A stretch of DNA of 64,000 nt from Centropus unirufus (GCA_013397695.1 VYZI01000118.1:171510-235509); one strand, 5' to 3'. Numbered from the stretch's first letter, positions 26,458 through 40,159 are shown. Notes: generated by a model not told the origin, from the letters alone. Program-made: numbers and translations.

Positions 26458-27590
26458 GAATAGGAAAATGAACTCTAAAATGAAGGTTGCTTTATGACCA
26501 GAAGAAGTAGTAGCTCTGGTAGTAAGTCCCAAATTAGGATTGCGGTCTGCTGTGCTAAGTGTTTTGCAAATAGGATGAAGTTGTATTATTCATTAGCCAC
26601 TGTCGGATCTTGTAGGTTTTTGTAAAGGACAGCGGTGCAGAAGTGCAGACGTTCGCTGGGACCTTAGCTGACCTGATCTAACAACCATGACAAGTACCAA
26701 ATAGCTGTGGAAAGGGAGATAATGAAGCTCTCTTATCCTGGTTATAAATGTGTGCAATTCCATTAGCTTCAGCCAATTTCTGCAGCTGTTACAGGAACCA
26801 AACCTGGAATTAAAGGTCCAAGCCTCTGCGCTGCTGCAGGGCTGTGCGTTCTGCCTCTGCTGTGCTTGCTGTGATTCCTGTTGATGGGCTGCGTGGTGAC
26901 TCAATGGGTAGCTTCCCCGACTTTGACAAAATCCTTTGCACTCAATAGCACTCTACAGAAAATTATACCGTCGGGTTATCTTTTTGTAGCTAAAAGCGTA
27001 TTTATAAAGTGTGAGCTGCTTTCTTCTGTCCTGTGTGTTAATGCTTGGTTTCTCTTCCCTTCTGCCTGCTTTTGTAAATCAATTTTATTTGAATTGCGAC
27101 AGAAATGTTTCACAACGGCATTGTCTTTTCAAATAATTCTTTCAAAACGTTTTAATATAGTTTCCCATAGCACTGAAGCTTCCTAAATATAAAGCTGTTG
27201 TACATCAAGAAGAGTTTTGCTGTATCCATTCATGCATCTAAAGACAGGAGAGGGCATGCTATACTTAACTTGTATGACCTGTAATGTATACAAGGAATGG
27301 GAAACTTGGCTGCATGTGTAATGACTTGGTAGCCCAGGTAATTTCCTTTCTGCCTTCAGTTAGGTAATGGACATTCATAACGCATAGAATCTTGCTTGTT
27401 GAGCAGTTTAGCATTATATTTGCAGAGCTACCACTGTACGAACTGGTATTGCATTCATATTCGGTGATTTATTTGACCTGGGAAGCCAAAGAATTCCTTC
27501 TTCCCAAAAAGGATTTTTTCTAGGGTTCCAAATGATCTACATTCTGGTTTCCCACTTTATTACAGTTTTGATGGTGACGTGATCATTCGC

Positions 27591-27656
27591 AATATATGTG
27601 TGTATATATGTATATATGGAGGGACATTATATATAGTATATACATAAACATATATT
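27591..27656. repeat. TA/TG-rich microsatellite
   Basis: Imperfect ATATGTGTGTATATATG and TATATAGTATATACATA runs split by GGAGGGACATT. Low-complexity intronic DNA. Confidence 0.8.
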
Positions 27657-28578
27657 AGGACCAGACTTTTGCTTTGGTCTGTGACTCCAATATTGTTCTG
27701 TGGCTTCACCAGCCTGTTTTGGAAACCTCACAAATAAATCACTAATCAAACTGGTGGAAGTTTTCTCCTTCCTGGGACAAAAGTATATCTATGAAGTACC
27801 AGTTTGTATAGCGAATGCTTTGGACCTGTCCCACTGTTAAATAAAGCACAATATAATCAGCTAGAATTTGCACTGGCTGCCTGACACACAAAAAGGTATT
27901 TTAATTAACCTGCATGCAGAAATTAACCCTTAGAGTACTGCTTCAAATTCCTCAATTCGTTTTGTTGTTTGATTTTACCAGTGGGCTATGCTGCTTTCCT
28001 ACTCAGCTCCTAGTGCTGTACGTAAAGTACGTTAAATAGCCATGCTCAAAAAATGTGAGAAAAAAACCCAACCAAAACCCAAAGCCAGCTTGTTATAAGC
28101 AAGGGTTTCTACAAGAACAAGTGCCCCAGGTTGCTAATGGGTTATGTATTCCTAAGCAACTATTTTTTAAGGTTTTATATTATGCCATGAGTTGAACCCA
28201 TGTAATGTTCCCCTGTAGCTGTGTGCTTGTTAGGCTTATTCCTAAAGTCTCCTAGGTACGCCTCGTATAGAAAGAAGTCAGTTCTTTAAGGGTTAATGTG
28301 GGGTTCAGGAATCCCGAGGTATTCTTCTGCTTGTCCCTTCCTAAAGGTACCTGCATGTTAATTCTCAGATATTACCTGAACAGGTGAATATGAAGACTGT
28401 ATGAATGACTAACTGAATGAATGACATAATACATCTGAAATGCCTGCTTGTATCTTGGAAACGACCAGAGAAGAGGGATGTGATTCTGAATCAAGGTCTT
28501 AAATGAGTAAGCCGCTCCCCAGAGTCAAAACTCATATACTGACAATTTACTCCCATTTCTTTTTTTTCTTTCCAATAG

Positions 28579-28672
28579 CCCAATAGAATCCTGCCAGAAT
28601 TTCTACAAAGATTTCACGTTACAGATCGACATGGCTTTCAATGTGTTCTTCCTACTCTACTTTGGCTTGCGT
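28579..28672 (+). CDS. KCNMA1: KCNMA1 exon: S1-S2 loop and S2
   Basis: This exon encodes part of the voltage-sensor domain of the BK channel alpha subunit, a plasma-membrane potassium channel opened by depolarisation and internal calcium. It is 94 nt: one base finishing Asn136, then 31 codons from PIESCQNFYKDF to LLYFGLR. Human numbering (protein starting MDALI, from memory) places E139, C141, D153 and R167 here; D153 and R167 are known S2 voltage-sensor residues. The acceptor is CCAATAG and the donor is CGT|GTAAGT, phase 0. The peptide matches vertebrate Slo1 residue for residue as I remember it, so identification is secure. No start codon is expected, because this is an internal exon. Confidence 0.97.
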
Positions 28673-29328
28673 GTAAGTAGTGTTTCCTTGACAGAAGAGG
28701 TCAGGGAAGGAAAGTCCGATTGGATAGGGCGAGTCTTGCAATACACTTGACTTTATGAAGGCTGGACAAAGCTAAGCTCGTTTCTAAACTGCATGAGCAA
28801 AGCATTTGATGGAGAAAATGTAGGTAATAAAAGTAAACATTTGATAGCACTAAGGGGACGGATAGTTGAGGAGATAAACTCTCTGTTCCTGAATATTCTT
28901 TTGTGGTACAAAGTGAAAAATTTTATAGAGAGTAGTGGTCACTGAATGTAGTTTCAGTGTTCTTGATGGGTCGGTAACTACCTCGGCAAGATCAGTGAAC
29001 ACTTGATGCATTCCACTGCTGCTGGATTCGGCTTTGGCAGTGGAAGGTTGAGATAACAGCTTGTTGAGCTGCTATTTTCTGTTTTATGCCCATCCTCTTT
29101 CCCAGACTTCACTACATCACCTTGCAGAAGTTGTAAATACTATTAACATACCAAGCACAATACAGACTTCTTTGCAGCAAGACATGTAGTTGTGTCTGCA
29201 GTGACCTAAAACATGTTACTTTTCCACTAACTTTGGAATTTAGTATTTTAAAGTGGAAAATATTGCACGTACTTAGAACCACCGTGATCATAATCTGACT
29301 TTTTCAACCCTTGTCCTCTTTTTTTCAG
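28673..29328 (+). other. KCNMA1: KCNMA1 intron, 656 bp, phase 0
   Basis: Short intron with a consensus GTAAGT donor and a TTTTTTTCAG acceptor. I see no repeat or alternative exon in it. Confidence 0.93.
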
Positions 29329-29440
29329 TTCATAGCAGCCAATGACAAGCTATGGTTCTGGCTAGAAGTTAATTCAGTAGTAGATTTCTTCACGGTCCCT
29401 CCAGTATTTGTGTCAGTATATTTAAACAGAAGCTGGCTTG
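29329..29440 (+). CDS. KCNMA1: KCNMA1 exon: end of S2, S3, S3-S4 linker
   Basis: The 112-nt exon has 37 codons plus the first base of Gly205. It begins FIAANDKLWFWLEVNS, the intracellular end of S2 and the S2-S3 loop, continues through S3 with VVDFFTVPPVFVSVYL, and ends NRSWL. Asp186 of S3, a known voltage-sensing acidic residue, is present. The very short S3-S4 linker is typical of Slo1. The acceptor is TTTTTTTCAG and the donor is CTTG|GTAAGT, phase 1. The exon follows the S2 exon after only 656 bp, while the next exon is about 19 kb away. I see no substitution from the vertebrate consensus that I remember. Confidence 0.97.
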
Positions 29441-31480
29441 GTAAGTAAAATAGTTTCTTTTTTAATATCTGTTATAAAAATACTTAAACTTTGCACGTTT
29501 TGATGGAGAATTTCTTCATCTTATAAGCAGAAGAATGTTACAAAAATTGGGGTTTTTTGCAATGAATTCGCCATTTCAGTGGACAGGTGGGTAATGTCAG
29601 AAAAAGCGCTTACGAAGTCCATTTTGTTCCTCATTCATTCATACAATCTCCTACTCGAAGTGGTGGTGTGGTGAGCCCCAGCTTGGAAGTACTGTGTAAT
29701 GTGAGGCTTTTTGTCTAGAACGGTGAATTTGATGTAAATGGCTTAACTCAGAGCTTGAACTCATGGTCCAGACCGTTTGTTCAGTGAATGACGTTGCCAC
29801 GAATCATTGTCAGTGATGAAATGAAGAAATTTTCTCCACGCTTTGAGCCAGCATAACTAATTTTTTAATCCGCTGAAACAACAAATTTGGAAGATTTGTT
29901 TAGAAAATTCCTGGGCGTAACATTTGTGTGAGACTGCTCGGAATGCATTAGAGAATAAGTCACACATAAAAGGGAATAAAAATGAAGCAGAGCAGACAAA
30001 CCAATTAAGGAACACCCATAACAGGGTTTGTGAAATTTCTTGTACGCATTGCTCATTCTCGCTAGTTCAGTGAAGTGAAGATCAAAAATTGAGAGTTTTC
30101 ATTTGGGGGAAAAATTCCTAAAAATGGTATACTTTGTGAATGCCATGTCTATAGACAATGTGTGAAACCTCACAATGTGACAATCCATTTCCCCAGAAAT
30201 CTAGGCGCTCATTGTCCCTGAAAACTGAAGAAAGTGGTCATCTTCAATGTTTCCCATGGAAAGGAAAATAAACCTGGGGATCTTTTATAGTATTACAGTA
30301 TTTTAAAGTTGATACACACATGTAAAGAGACAAAAATTCTTGAATTACTGTTGTATGAAGAGATAATTAATGTGTAATCACGTTAGTGTTCCTGCTGTGT
30401 ACATCAGTGGTCATTAGTATGCAAAGAAAGCAGTCAAACAGCCAGAAAAGATCACTACAAATCCTCCTAGGGCTGCTGCCTTCATCACGTATTCCTGTTG
30501 TGGGTGTAAAGCAAAGTGATGCTATTTGAAAGGGAAAATGGCATACGGTTCCATATTGTGATGGAAAATCATATAAAAATGAAGGTATGTAAATAAAAAG
30601 GAGGCTTATGTTTAGCAGAAAATTGATGATTTCACTAGCTGTAACTCAATCCCAGATTCTGTGCGTTATGAGCAGTAAAGGGGTGTATTTTCACCCTTGA
30701 ATGTGACAGATCAGCGTGTTTTTTGAGATTAAAATCACTGTAGATGAAGTCTATCTAAGAGCAAATCCAGGAATCACAGGACTCGCAGAAAAGGAATATA
30801 AAATGAGAAAATAGCAAAACTGCAAAATTTGGGAAGCGAGGCAGAGAGGTAATGATTTGAGATGAATACCCTTTGTGACAGTGACTGCATAATTGACTGA
30901 CTCATGGTGACACAGCAATCTAACCCACCGTACTGACAGGAATAATGAGGGAGATTGCCCATTTAGCACTTTCTGCTGCAGAGTTTGTACAAGATTTATT
31001 TTTTTTTTTTTTCCACAGGCAGAGTTCAGCATTGTATTTATAGTTATTCATAGAGTTGACAGGATTTCAATCTCTCTTAATTACAACGTCACTTTTCTTT
31101 AATTTCTTGTTTATCTACCCACTTTTACCACTTTTCTCGTGGAATCCTCCCAAGGTGTTTGCTGAAGGCCCAGAATTGTTTCTTTATTTAAAGTAATTAT
31201 CTCGGGAGTGACGCATTGACAGTGTTTGAGCTTTGCACCTGCTTGCTTCCAGTATGTTTTTTCCAAAGGGCTCTTCAAATTCAGCCATCCTTAGCGAAAT
31301 AATTCACTAATTCAAAAATGCACATTATTGGGTGTCGCTGGCATAGCTGGAACTTAGATCAGCAGATCCTTATTATTTTGAGATGCTATGGTGAGAGAGT
31401 GTTTAAGCAAAAGCACTGAAGTTTATTAATTGATTGTCTATTCCTTTACACCTTCTAAAGAGATGGCAAAATTGACTCTG

Positions 31481-31550
31481 NNNNNNNNNNNNNNNNNNNN
31501 NNNNNNNNNNNNNNNNNNNNNNNNNNNNNNNNNNNNNNNNNNNNNNNNNN
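31481..31550. other. Assembly gap, 70 N
   Basis: A run of 70 undetermined bases inside the large intron. Frames crossing it are not real evidence of coding. Confidence 0.99.
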
Positions 31551-31762
31551 GTACAAGGAACTTTGTGATAGTGCAGGCTCCTGTGGAGCAGAGAGAATCT
31601 TCCAAGGGGAGAATGATAAGAGGAAGGGGAAAGTTTCTGGGTCTTGAGACTTCACGGGTAGCTTTGACAGCTAATTTCAACCAAACAATGTTGCCTTCAG
31701 AAAGTGGTGGCAGGCTAGAGAGGTCATTGGATGAAAACAAAGAGTTTGCAAAGGAATAAAAT

Positions 31763-32150
31763 AGAATCATAGAATGATTTGGGATGGAAGGGACCTCAAA
31801 GCCCATCCAGTTCCAAACCCCTGCCATGGCAGGGTTCTGCTGGACCAGGTTGCTCCAAGCCCCATCCAACCTGGCTTTGAACGCCTCCAGGGATGGGGCA
31901 GCCACAGCTTCTCTGGGAAGCCTGGGCCACGGCCTCCCCACCCTCATCCTGAAGAATTTCTTCCTAATGTGTAATTTAAATCTTCCCCCTTCCAATTTAA
32001 AGCCATCCTCCCTTGTTCCTATCACTCCTTTCCCTTGTAAAAAACCCCTCCCCAGCTTTCCTGGAGCCCCTATCAACACTGGAAGCTGCTCTAAGGTTTC
32101 CCTGGGGCCTTCTCTTTTCCAGGCTGAACAACCCCAAACTAATTTATTTT
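31763..32150 (-). mobile_element. CR1 LINE 3' end, antisense, well preserved
   Basis: About 390 bp starting with the tail repeat TAGAATCATAGAATGATTTG and continuing through CATCCAACCTGGCTTTGAAC to CTTTTCCAGGCTGAACAACC. The reverse strand holds a long open frame with the CR1 ORF2 C-terminus (KLHIRKKFFRMRVGRPWPRL). It is one of the youngest-looking copies in the window. Confidence 0.94.
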
Positions 32151-35100
32151 CTTTTTAACACAAATTCATCATGATGTGAGTATCGCTGCTAATTTTCACA
32201 TTTAGATCTTCTTTTCTTTGGATAGCTTGCAGCCTCAGTAATGATTTCCATGCCACTTAAAACTGTTATTCTATCTTCTGAGATGGCAGTGGCACTTCAA
32301 ATAAGTGAAATGCCATTTGTCATGTACTTGTGTGCTTATGACAAAGGAAATATTGTTTTTATGAACAGACTATTGGAATAAATGGCCTTGACAAGATGAT
32401 ATTGTTAGAGGAAGATTAAACATGTAGAATGATCTTGGCCTCCCATTTACAAGGACATGTGAATGAGGAACAATCAGCTTTAAAACCACAGTGATTTAAA
32501 TAGAGCTTAATATTTGGGTTTGATGGCGTGTCATAATATTGAATCATGGAAATGAATGATAGACAAGATTTATTAAACAATTGGTTTCCTTTTCCTGTCC
32601 ATGTGCTTTCAGTGTTTCATCTATTTTCCAGTACAACCTTTCAAGTGATAGCAACTGTTTAGTTCCTAATGGAATCCATTATCAGGGAGATTTTTTTTCC
32701 ATCATCCTTCCTCCCTGACATCTCCTTTAGTCTGGTTCGCTGCTGAAGCTGTGCTACTTATCCAGAAAATCATTTCAGAGGTGCAGTGGGGGAAGAGAAG
32801 ACAGACAAGAGATGCAAATGAAGACACATGCACAGCGTAGAGAATAAATATCCTTGTGTGGTGATTAGTGTGGCTATGGAAAAGGTGGGATCCTTTTTTC
32901 CAGTCTTGCTCAAATTCTGCCCGAGTCCTGTTACAAACATCTCGAGTAATTTTGGATGAGGCTTGTGGTCTCGGTATCAGCTCCTCATCTGATAAGGCTG
33001 TTCCTGGCATCTCTGGTAGACATTCGGCTATTTTTGTGAGTCACGGAACGAAATTATTTTCCCTCTGTTGAAAACCACAGATGGCTTTGGAGAAAAAAGC
33101 AGAGCACTCCTTAAGCTGTTTAAGGTGATGGTGTGAATGCCTCCAGCCCATCGAGCAGGTGGGCTTCAAGATTTAGTGTTTGCTCAAAATCTGTGACATG
33201 AAAACATTTGTTTCAATAGCTCGTAGGCTTTTTTTTTTTTGACGTAACCTCTACAGAACAGCGCAGCCTGAAGCCGTGTTTGAATCTGCAGAACTTTATT
33301 CCTTTGGGAAAATTTATCTATTGTAATGGAACTTGGAGCAGTTCCATAGTTGATAACTCAGGTGCAGGGACACCAGTACAAAAGAGAGTTTATGAGCTCC
33401 AAAACTTTATAATCACTTAAATGGTTTTTTTAATGCATCTACAGGTGTCAAAAAAAAAGCCCTTTCTTAGCACCTTACATTTGCAATGATTTCGTTGGTC
33501 AAGTATTGTGCACTTCTGCCATCTGTCGGTGAGACCTTTGAATACATACCCAAATGCTGCACAATTACTTAAAAAGCGTTGAAGAATTTTGTGTCATGTT
33601 CTAGGGAGCCCGTAATTCGCTTGAGCTGTTTTCTGGCACTTGAATTCCTTTGCACGAGGTGCATTTAAAAGTGCTGCTCGTAGTGTCCAAAAAGATTATT
33701 ATCTTTAGTCAGATGCTTTCCATATTTCCCTGAGCTGTCTACGGCATCGACCTGACCTCTATGGTTTCCTGAATAGTAATATGGGAGATAAGAGTGAATG
33801 TTTGTTAGATTTAACTAATTATTTCTTATATTCAAAAGTCATTTGAAAGAAAAGTTGAAAGCCAAATGTCATTTCTTGACTCCAGGATACTTGCACAGCT
33901 CCTTGTAAATATTCAATCTATACATTATACATTAGCCAGTTGTTTTCTTCTTAATGTCTTCTTTCACTGATTTCTTGGTAACTGGCTTTTTTAATATGTT
34001 GAATCGGATTGTTTTTGTTGCAGAGTGTGATCTTCTCAACTTTGGATCTTCAGTGTTTGTTGTTTACACTGTTTTATACTTGATAAGTAATATTAATATC
34101 TGCCGAAGCCCCAAATGAGAAGTGCTTATACATCAAGCATGAGAGTTTATACTACAACAATTTTAACATAAAACTTATGATTTTTGGTGACTGTTTTGTC
34201 TTTCTGTATTCTTAAGGACCTAACTTCTGAAACACAACTTTAAAGATCTCTTTTATCTTCTAAGCCCTGGATTAAATGTATTGAGATGTCCGTGTAGCTC
34301 TCATTAATTCAGTGGTACATAAGGCTTTGTTTTTGTGGAATTAAGAAAAAAAAAAGTATTATGCAGTTTAAGTAGCTAAGAAAACCACCTAGCTGCTTTT
34401 CTCTTTTTGCAAGACTGAATTAGGGATAAGCAAACCCTGTTGAGACTGAGATTGATATGAAATGATGCATAACCAGATGGGATCTCACTAGAAAGATTAG
34501 GAGTCCCACACCAGGCTCAAAAAGTTGAAGGTACATTAATTTATGGGCACTGCTTGACCATCACCTGATAGGCCAAAGAACACCATTGGAATTGGGTAAA
34601 ATTACTTCTTATTTTTCTGTGTTTCAGGTATCTATATGAGCAAAATTCTGACCTTCCCGCTTATGTGGCGTTTCAGCAGTAACAGTTGGGTGGGTAGTAG
34701 TTTGTAGCAAGTCATTGTTCCTCCTCCATCTGTTCCTTGATCCACAATTCAATTTTTTCAGTTGTGGTAATTTGCTGTACAGAATCAAGGGACAAATGGA
34801 GAAAGAAAATTTGAGATGTAGAGATAAGAATTCTTCCAGTTGAAGTATTTAAGGATTTTTCTGAGGTTTCAAACTGTGAGGATATTTGTACCATCTGGCA
34901 GAGTTTCATACAATATTGATTTAAGTCAAGAAAACAGTATCTTTCATAATTTGTCCCTCTCTGACACTTGTTTTGCATGAATTTTTTTAATGCCTAAGGT
35001 TCTCTAGTCCTTCTATACTTGTATTGTCCATGCTTACGTTATGCAGGGCTTAATCTTGGTTTCCTCCTGGCCCCCAGACATTTAACATTCATGAATGTTG

Positions 35101-35477
35101 TTAGTTCCTGCAGCAGCGCTTAATATCATAATCTCAAAGTCTAAATAATAAGATAAAATAAAGAAAAACAACAGAGAAAATCCAGTCCATAAACAGGAGG
35201 ACATTTCTCTGCATCACAAAATTGTCTGTGAAGTTATTGACTTCTCTGTAACGCTATGCTGTTGTTCCTGATGGATTGCCATAGAGCTTGGCAGTACATG
35301 TTCAGAGGGCAATATTTGCTTGCTCTTTTATAGGTATTTCCTTTTGGATCTTTTTGCAGCTTTTTCCAGTTTCCTCTGTAATATTTTATAATACGGAGCA
35401 CTGTTAAATAAGCTGCTACTAAACTTCAGACTCTGCCTCTTTTCATTCCGGCATTTATTTTTTATTTCTTTATGAAA

Positions 35478-36102
35478 GAATCGTGGGCTCATTAAGGTTG
35501 GAAAAGACCTCTAAGTTCATCTAGACCAACCATCAGCCCAACCTCCCCCATGACTAATAAACCATGTCCCAGAGTGCCGCATCTAAATTCCTTTTGAACT
35601 GCCTCCAGGGAGGAAGACTCCACCACTGCCCTGGGCAGCATGCGCCAATGCTTCACCTTTCTTCCAGTGAATAAACTTTTCTTTATATCTGATCCAAACC
35701 TCCCCTGGTGCAACTTGAGGCCATTTCCTCTTGTCCTCTCACTTGGTGGCTGGGAGAAGAGATCAACACCCACCTCACTACAACCTCCTTCCAGGGACCT
35801 GCCGGGACCGACAGGGTCTCCCCTCAGCCTCCTCTTCTCCAGGCTGAACAATCCCAGTTTCCACAGCTGCTCCTCATAGCACTTGTGCTCCAGCCCCTTC
35901 CCCAGGTCCATTCCCTCCTCTGGACACGCTCCAGCCCCTCAAGGTCCTTCTTGGAGTGAGGGGCCCAGAACTGACCCCAGGATTTGAAGTGTGGCCTCAT
36001 CAGCCCCAAGGACAAAGGGGGACGATTCCTTCCCTGCTCCAGCTGGCCACACCTTTGCTGATCCAAGCAGGGATGTTCTTGGCCTTCTCAGCCAAGAACC
36101 AG
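35478..36102 (-). mobile_element. CR1 LINE 3' part, antisense, longest copy
   Basis: About 625 bp. The reverse complement encodes fragments of the ORF2 C-terminal region in two frames: FGQFWAP-like text (SWGQFWAPHSKKDLEGLERV), then KLGLFSLEKRRLRGDP and a degenerate end. The split between frames marks it as inactive. It extends further 5' than the other copies here. Confidence 0.94.
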
Positions 36103-37561
36103 AACATTGCTTTGCAATTTTTATGTAGGCTTATATTAGTTACGAAACATTTTACTCTAAATCAATCTGCCAATCTTACTTCTCTGCTTTGTTCTATATA
36201 TAGTGATAAGAAGCCAAAGAATCTGATTTTTCTTGGTATTATAGGTTCAAACTATCTAAGATTATGTTCTCTTCAAAATTGCACGGGCCTTTGCCAGAAA
36301 GGGGCTTTGTTATGAAATCTCCCTTGTTGCTACTTCAGGTTAAAAGCTGAAATATTGGAAAAGCAGCCTCTTTGACTTTATCAGCTCTTTTGTTTGTTGC
36401 TAGCAAAAATATAGCAGGTGGTAAAGATAAAAAATAACTATCATTTAATTAAAACATAGTATTTAAGCTTAGAAAAATGTGGTTTTATACATAATCAAAA
36501 CTTCTAGTATATAAAACTTTTTTTTCTAAAGCCATCTTATTTCAGTTATAAGTGATGTATACAGGGAAATTGTTTTGCTTATTTATATCAGCTTTTCTAG
36601 AGGGAGGTCGGTGGAGTGGCAGGTCTGGTACACAGCTTTTTGTTCAGTGTCTTCCTGTATCCTGTGTGGGTTTTATTAAAAATAATATCGTTACATCCCT
36701 GTGGAGGCTCAGCTGAACAGAATGAGCCATTTAGTATCGTGTCAAGGTCTTTTTCAAGAGATTTTGCATTCAAGTCAGGATATTGAGAGGTGATAATCTG
36801 CATAATCAAAAGGAAAATGTTGTCCCTCGTCAGCACAGAGGACTGAGAGCCAACTGGTTTAGTCTTCTGCATTATGAGATTTTGGAGGTTCTCAAAACTC
36901 TCCAGTAGTTATTTCTCCATTATCACCTAGTTATTCTGCTGCTCACTATAAATTATCTCTCCCTTTTATTGTCTTCCTAATTACTGGTTATGTTTTGCTT
37001 TGATGAACCCTTTGCTGCCTGGAGCATTTCTGTTCAGATCCATGAGGTTTTGTGTCCCGGTGTGCCCATGTTACACTTCCAGAGGTGCATGGGTTCCTCC
37101 TTCTCAGTCTCCGAGCACCGAGCAGTTAATGCCGATCTCTTTCATCCCCATTGCAGCCTTTTGGTCATTCCGAGTGAAGGGTGAAGAATAATTTCAGTTG
37201 ATGCTCAGCGTAAGCGATATGGATGCCTACCTCCATAGCCAAGGAGAAAGGTTTTGTTTTTTTATTGCTATGAGATAGCTGTGATGTTAGTGGTCACGGT
37301 GACACAGTGTGCATATCGTTTTCACATTGTATCAGTTTGCTCACTTTTAACTTAATTCTGGTCTGGGATGCTTCTCTCAGAGAGAAGTGAGTCAGTGAAG
37401 TTCAAGGACTTAATGCCTCTTCAGCCTGGTGACCGAAGTCGAAGTAACCACAGTGGGATAAGTATAAATTACTGATATGATTTGAATGCCTTTCACAACC
37501 TGTGTATTTATTCTTTTTTCAAAATCTAAATTTTGCAACCCTTTCCTGGTCAACATCCGGC

Positions 37562-37818
37562 TTGACAGAACTGTTGAGTTTGGAAGAGACCTTGAAGATC
37601 AAGTCCAAACGTGAAGCTAGCTCTGTTCAGTCCACCACAAAACCATGTCCCTGAGCACCACATCTACCAATCTTTTAAATCCCTCCAGGGAGGGTGACTC
37701 AGCCACTTCCATGGGCAGCCTGTTCCAATGCCTGATAACCCTTTTCATGAAGCAATTTTTCATAATATCCAAACTAAACCTTCCCTGGTGCAGCTTGAGG
37801 TCATTTCCTCTGTCTTAC
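37562..37818 (-). mobile_element. CR1 LINE 3' part, antisense, diverged
   Basis: About 255 bp: GAGTTTGGAAGAGACCTTGA, then CCATGTCCCTGAGCACCAC, then TAAACCTTCCCTGGTGCAGC and TTGAGGTCATTTCCTC. It matches an older CR1 subfamily related to the copies at 8582 and 35478. Confidence 0.9.
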
Positions 37819-40159
37819 TAATGTACTCTTACACAAAGGCTGCTGTAAGTAATAGATACGATATTCTTTAGAAGATCACTTTTTAATTGTGTGCTTTACT
37901 GATTATGTAGATAAATATTCTTATTGCGTATACATATCGTGATGGTGTGGGATCTACATGAGTCTCTACATGTAAAATATTGCAAGTATAAAATCAAATT
38001 AGATAGGATAATTTGTGAAGAAACTAGTATGATCCCAGCTTTTATTTTCTATTAAATTCCACATTAACACTCAATTTGGATTTTCTGCATTGTTTCACTT
38101 CCCTTCTTATTGTAGGCAAAGTGTAAGTAGCAGCACTGTCGAAGCAGTGAGGAGAGGAAAATAAAACCAAGGCAAGATAGGTTCATCTGGTTTCTTTCAT
38201 GTTCACGTAATTCATCTGAAGGAAGTGATAAACAATTGCATGCAAGATAGATTGTATAAGAAATACATCGCATTCAGTGGAAAAAAGCAAGTGATAGATT
38301 TGGAAGAATGGCATCTTCTTTATTTCTATGAAATTTCATGCCTGAATTCTTAACCCAACAGTTGGTATGAAATATGGTTTATTGTTACTACAATAGAAGT
38401 TTAAACAATGTGTAAGGAATCATTCTCTATGCTGAGTAAAAGGGCATCACTTTTCTTTGGCAGGGATATTTTATGAAGTTTGCCACCCATCTGGTCAGAA
38501 AAGAGATATGGTTTCTTTTTATTGCACTTGGGTCATAATCACATAAAGAATTTTGTTGTGTATCAGTTTCGTAACCCATTCTTCATAATTAATATATCTG
38601 TATCTGCTCATTTCTATTAGTTAAATATTGTCTTTGTGGAACTGAAAGGCTAAAGGAGCCTCAGTGGCTGGGATGCATTATATCATACCACTTATTAGAA
38701 CTGAAGTATTTGACTCCCTTTCAAGTCTACTTTCACAGCATCCTCATTATTTCTTTGGCAGTTACGGCCCATGCCTTGTGACTCACAGGAGCAAAGACAG
38801 GCAGAAGTGCAAATCTTTTTTTAAACCATCGTCCTGCAGCATGAGTCAGGCTTTACATCTGGCCTTTGTTTTTACTTTGCCTTTGTTCTTATCATTTGTC
38901 CTACCCCATGGTTACAGCCTCTCAGAATAGCGTATTCCTGATTTTAGTGCAATTTGCTCCTGATGAATGCCAGAGAAAATTAGGCAAGGTGCTAGCGTGG
39001 CATTCTTCAGAAGGTGGAACTGCTGTGTATTGAGTTGTAATGGGCCCTTTATAAACAAACCCTGAGTTTCTAACAAGGCCCGTCTTGATTTTAACAATAT
39101 CACCCATAAAATGTCCAAGTAATTTAATCTCAAAAAAATCAAAGAAATAGCCACGTTTTGCATTTTTTAAATACAGTTCTAGAAAGGATTGTGCAAGTAA
39201 AGGAATAGAAAAATGTAAGATGAGTAAATTCCTTTTCTTCCCACCTCATTATTCCACGAAGTAAGCAGGACTATTGTTTAGCCTTCCCTCCATGCTTTCC
39301 ATCTTTCATTAAAAATAGCACCACCATCAGTATGGTGAGATTTTGCTCCTTTTATAAAATATGATGCTTACGAGACAACGCACTCAGATTTTATGTAAAG
39401 ATCTGCTGTTCCTTCAGCCCGGGGTTATATCTCTGCTTGCCTGATGCAACGTGGCATGGCCTTCGCCTGGAGTGGTGTAAAGAAGCAAATTCGATATTAT
39501 TTTATTTAGTGACTCGTTGTTGTTGTTGCTAGTACCAAGCTTTCTGAAAATGGTTTGGTGTCTTAAGACTTTGATACTGGGAGGTAAAGAAATAAATGAT
39601 GCGTCTACACATGTTTCTTCAGGAACTCGCATTCAGGCTGTGAATTTACATTCAAAATCATTTATTGAGATTAATACATGGTAAGCGCTTGGCAAAATGG
39701 ACATTGGAGTGTTCTGGTGTTGCCACAACCCAGAGACACTGCTACAAAGCTGCACCAAAAAGTAGTTATTGGCCATCCTGTATTGTTTCTATACACAGGA
39801 ACACCAGGTTATATTTTTTCTATGAAAAAATCCTTTGTCCTTGTTGAAATAGGATCAATATGAGAACGTAATGCAAACACCTTTGTGTGGCTCTGTCTGT
39901 GATGCTGAATGCTTCTTCCCAGCAGAAGAGGTCATCATCCTTCTGCTGCTCCAATTTAGATTCATACTTCTACCTTGTGGATCAGGTTTATTTTAGATTT
40001 ATTTCTAGTTTTTGTCACTTAATTCATGTTTTCAGATTGTGATGTGTGCAACAGGTTTAGTTCCGCACTGACAGAGAAAGGGAAAAAAAAGATAAAAATG
40101 TGGCTATGCCAGAGAGCTGAGAGAATTAAGGGAATACTGTCAAATTACTAGAACCAGAA

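Larger units (their letters stand above)
1..28578 (+). other. KCNMA1: KCNMA1 intron upstream of the S2 exon (partial)
   Basis: AT-rich non-coding sequence ending in a good acceptor: a T-rich tract, then CCAATAG, with AG at 28577-28578. The next exon starts with the third base of a codon, so this intron is phase 2. The missing upstream exon should encode S1 and end after the first two bases of Asn136. I searched by eye for the S0 and S1 coding sequence and did not find it. Apart from the CR1 fragments and small repeats listed separately, I see only unique intronic DNA. Reading frames of 60-180 codons occur on both strands, but none resembles a known protein outside CR1. Confidence 0.8.

Noticed and set aside
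1..28578. Search for the KCNMA1 exons encoding S0 and S1
   Set aside because: No stretch encoding the S1 sequence or its flanks was found; these exons must lie further upstream.
31438..32079. 213-codon minus-strand open frame
   Set aside because: It crosses a run of N, and its recognisable part is the C-terminal end of CR1 ORF2.
34628..34707. Second candidate alternative last exon, acceptor GTGTTTCAG then GT in phase to complete Gly, stop TAG after about 25 codons
   Set aside because: Short pyrimidine tract, short frame and no conserved residues; such matches are expected by chance in a 19-kb intron.
35492..35911. 139-codon minus-strand open frame resembling a reverse transcriptase end
   Set aside because: It is a decayed CR1 copy; the matching blocks fall in different frames.
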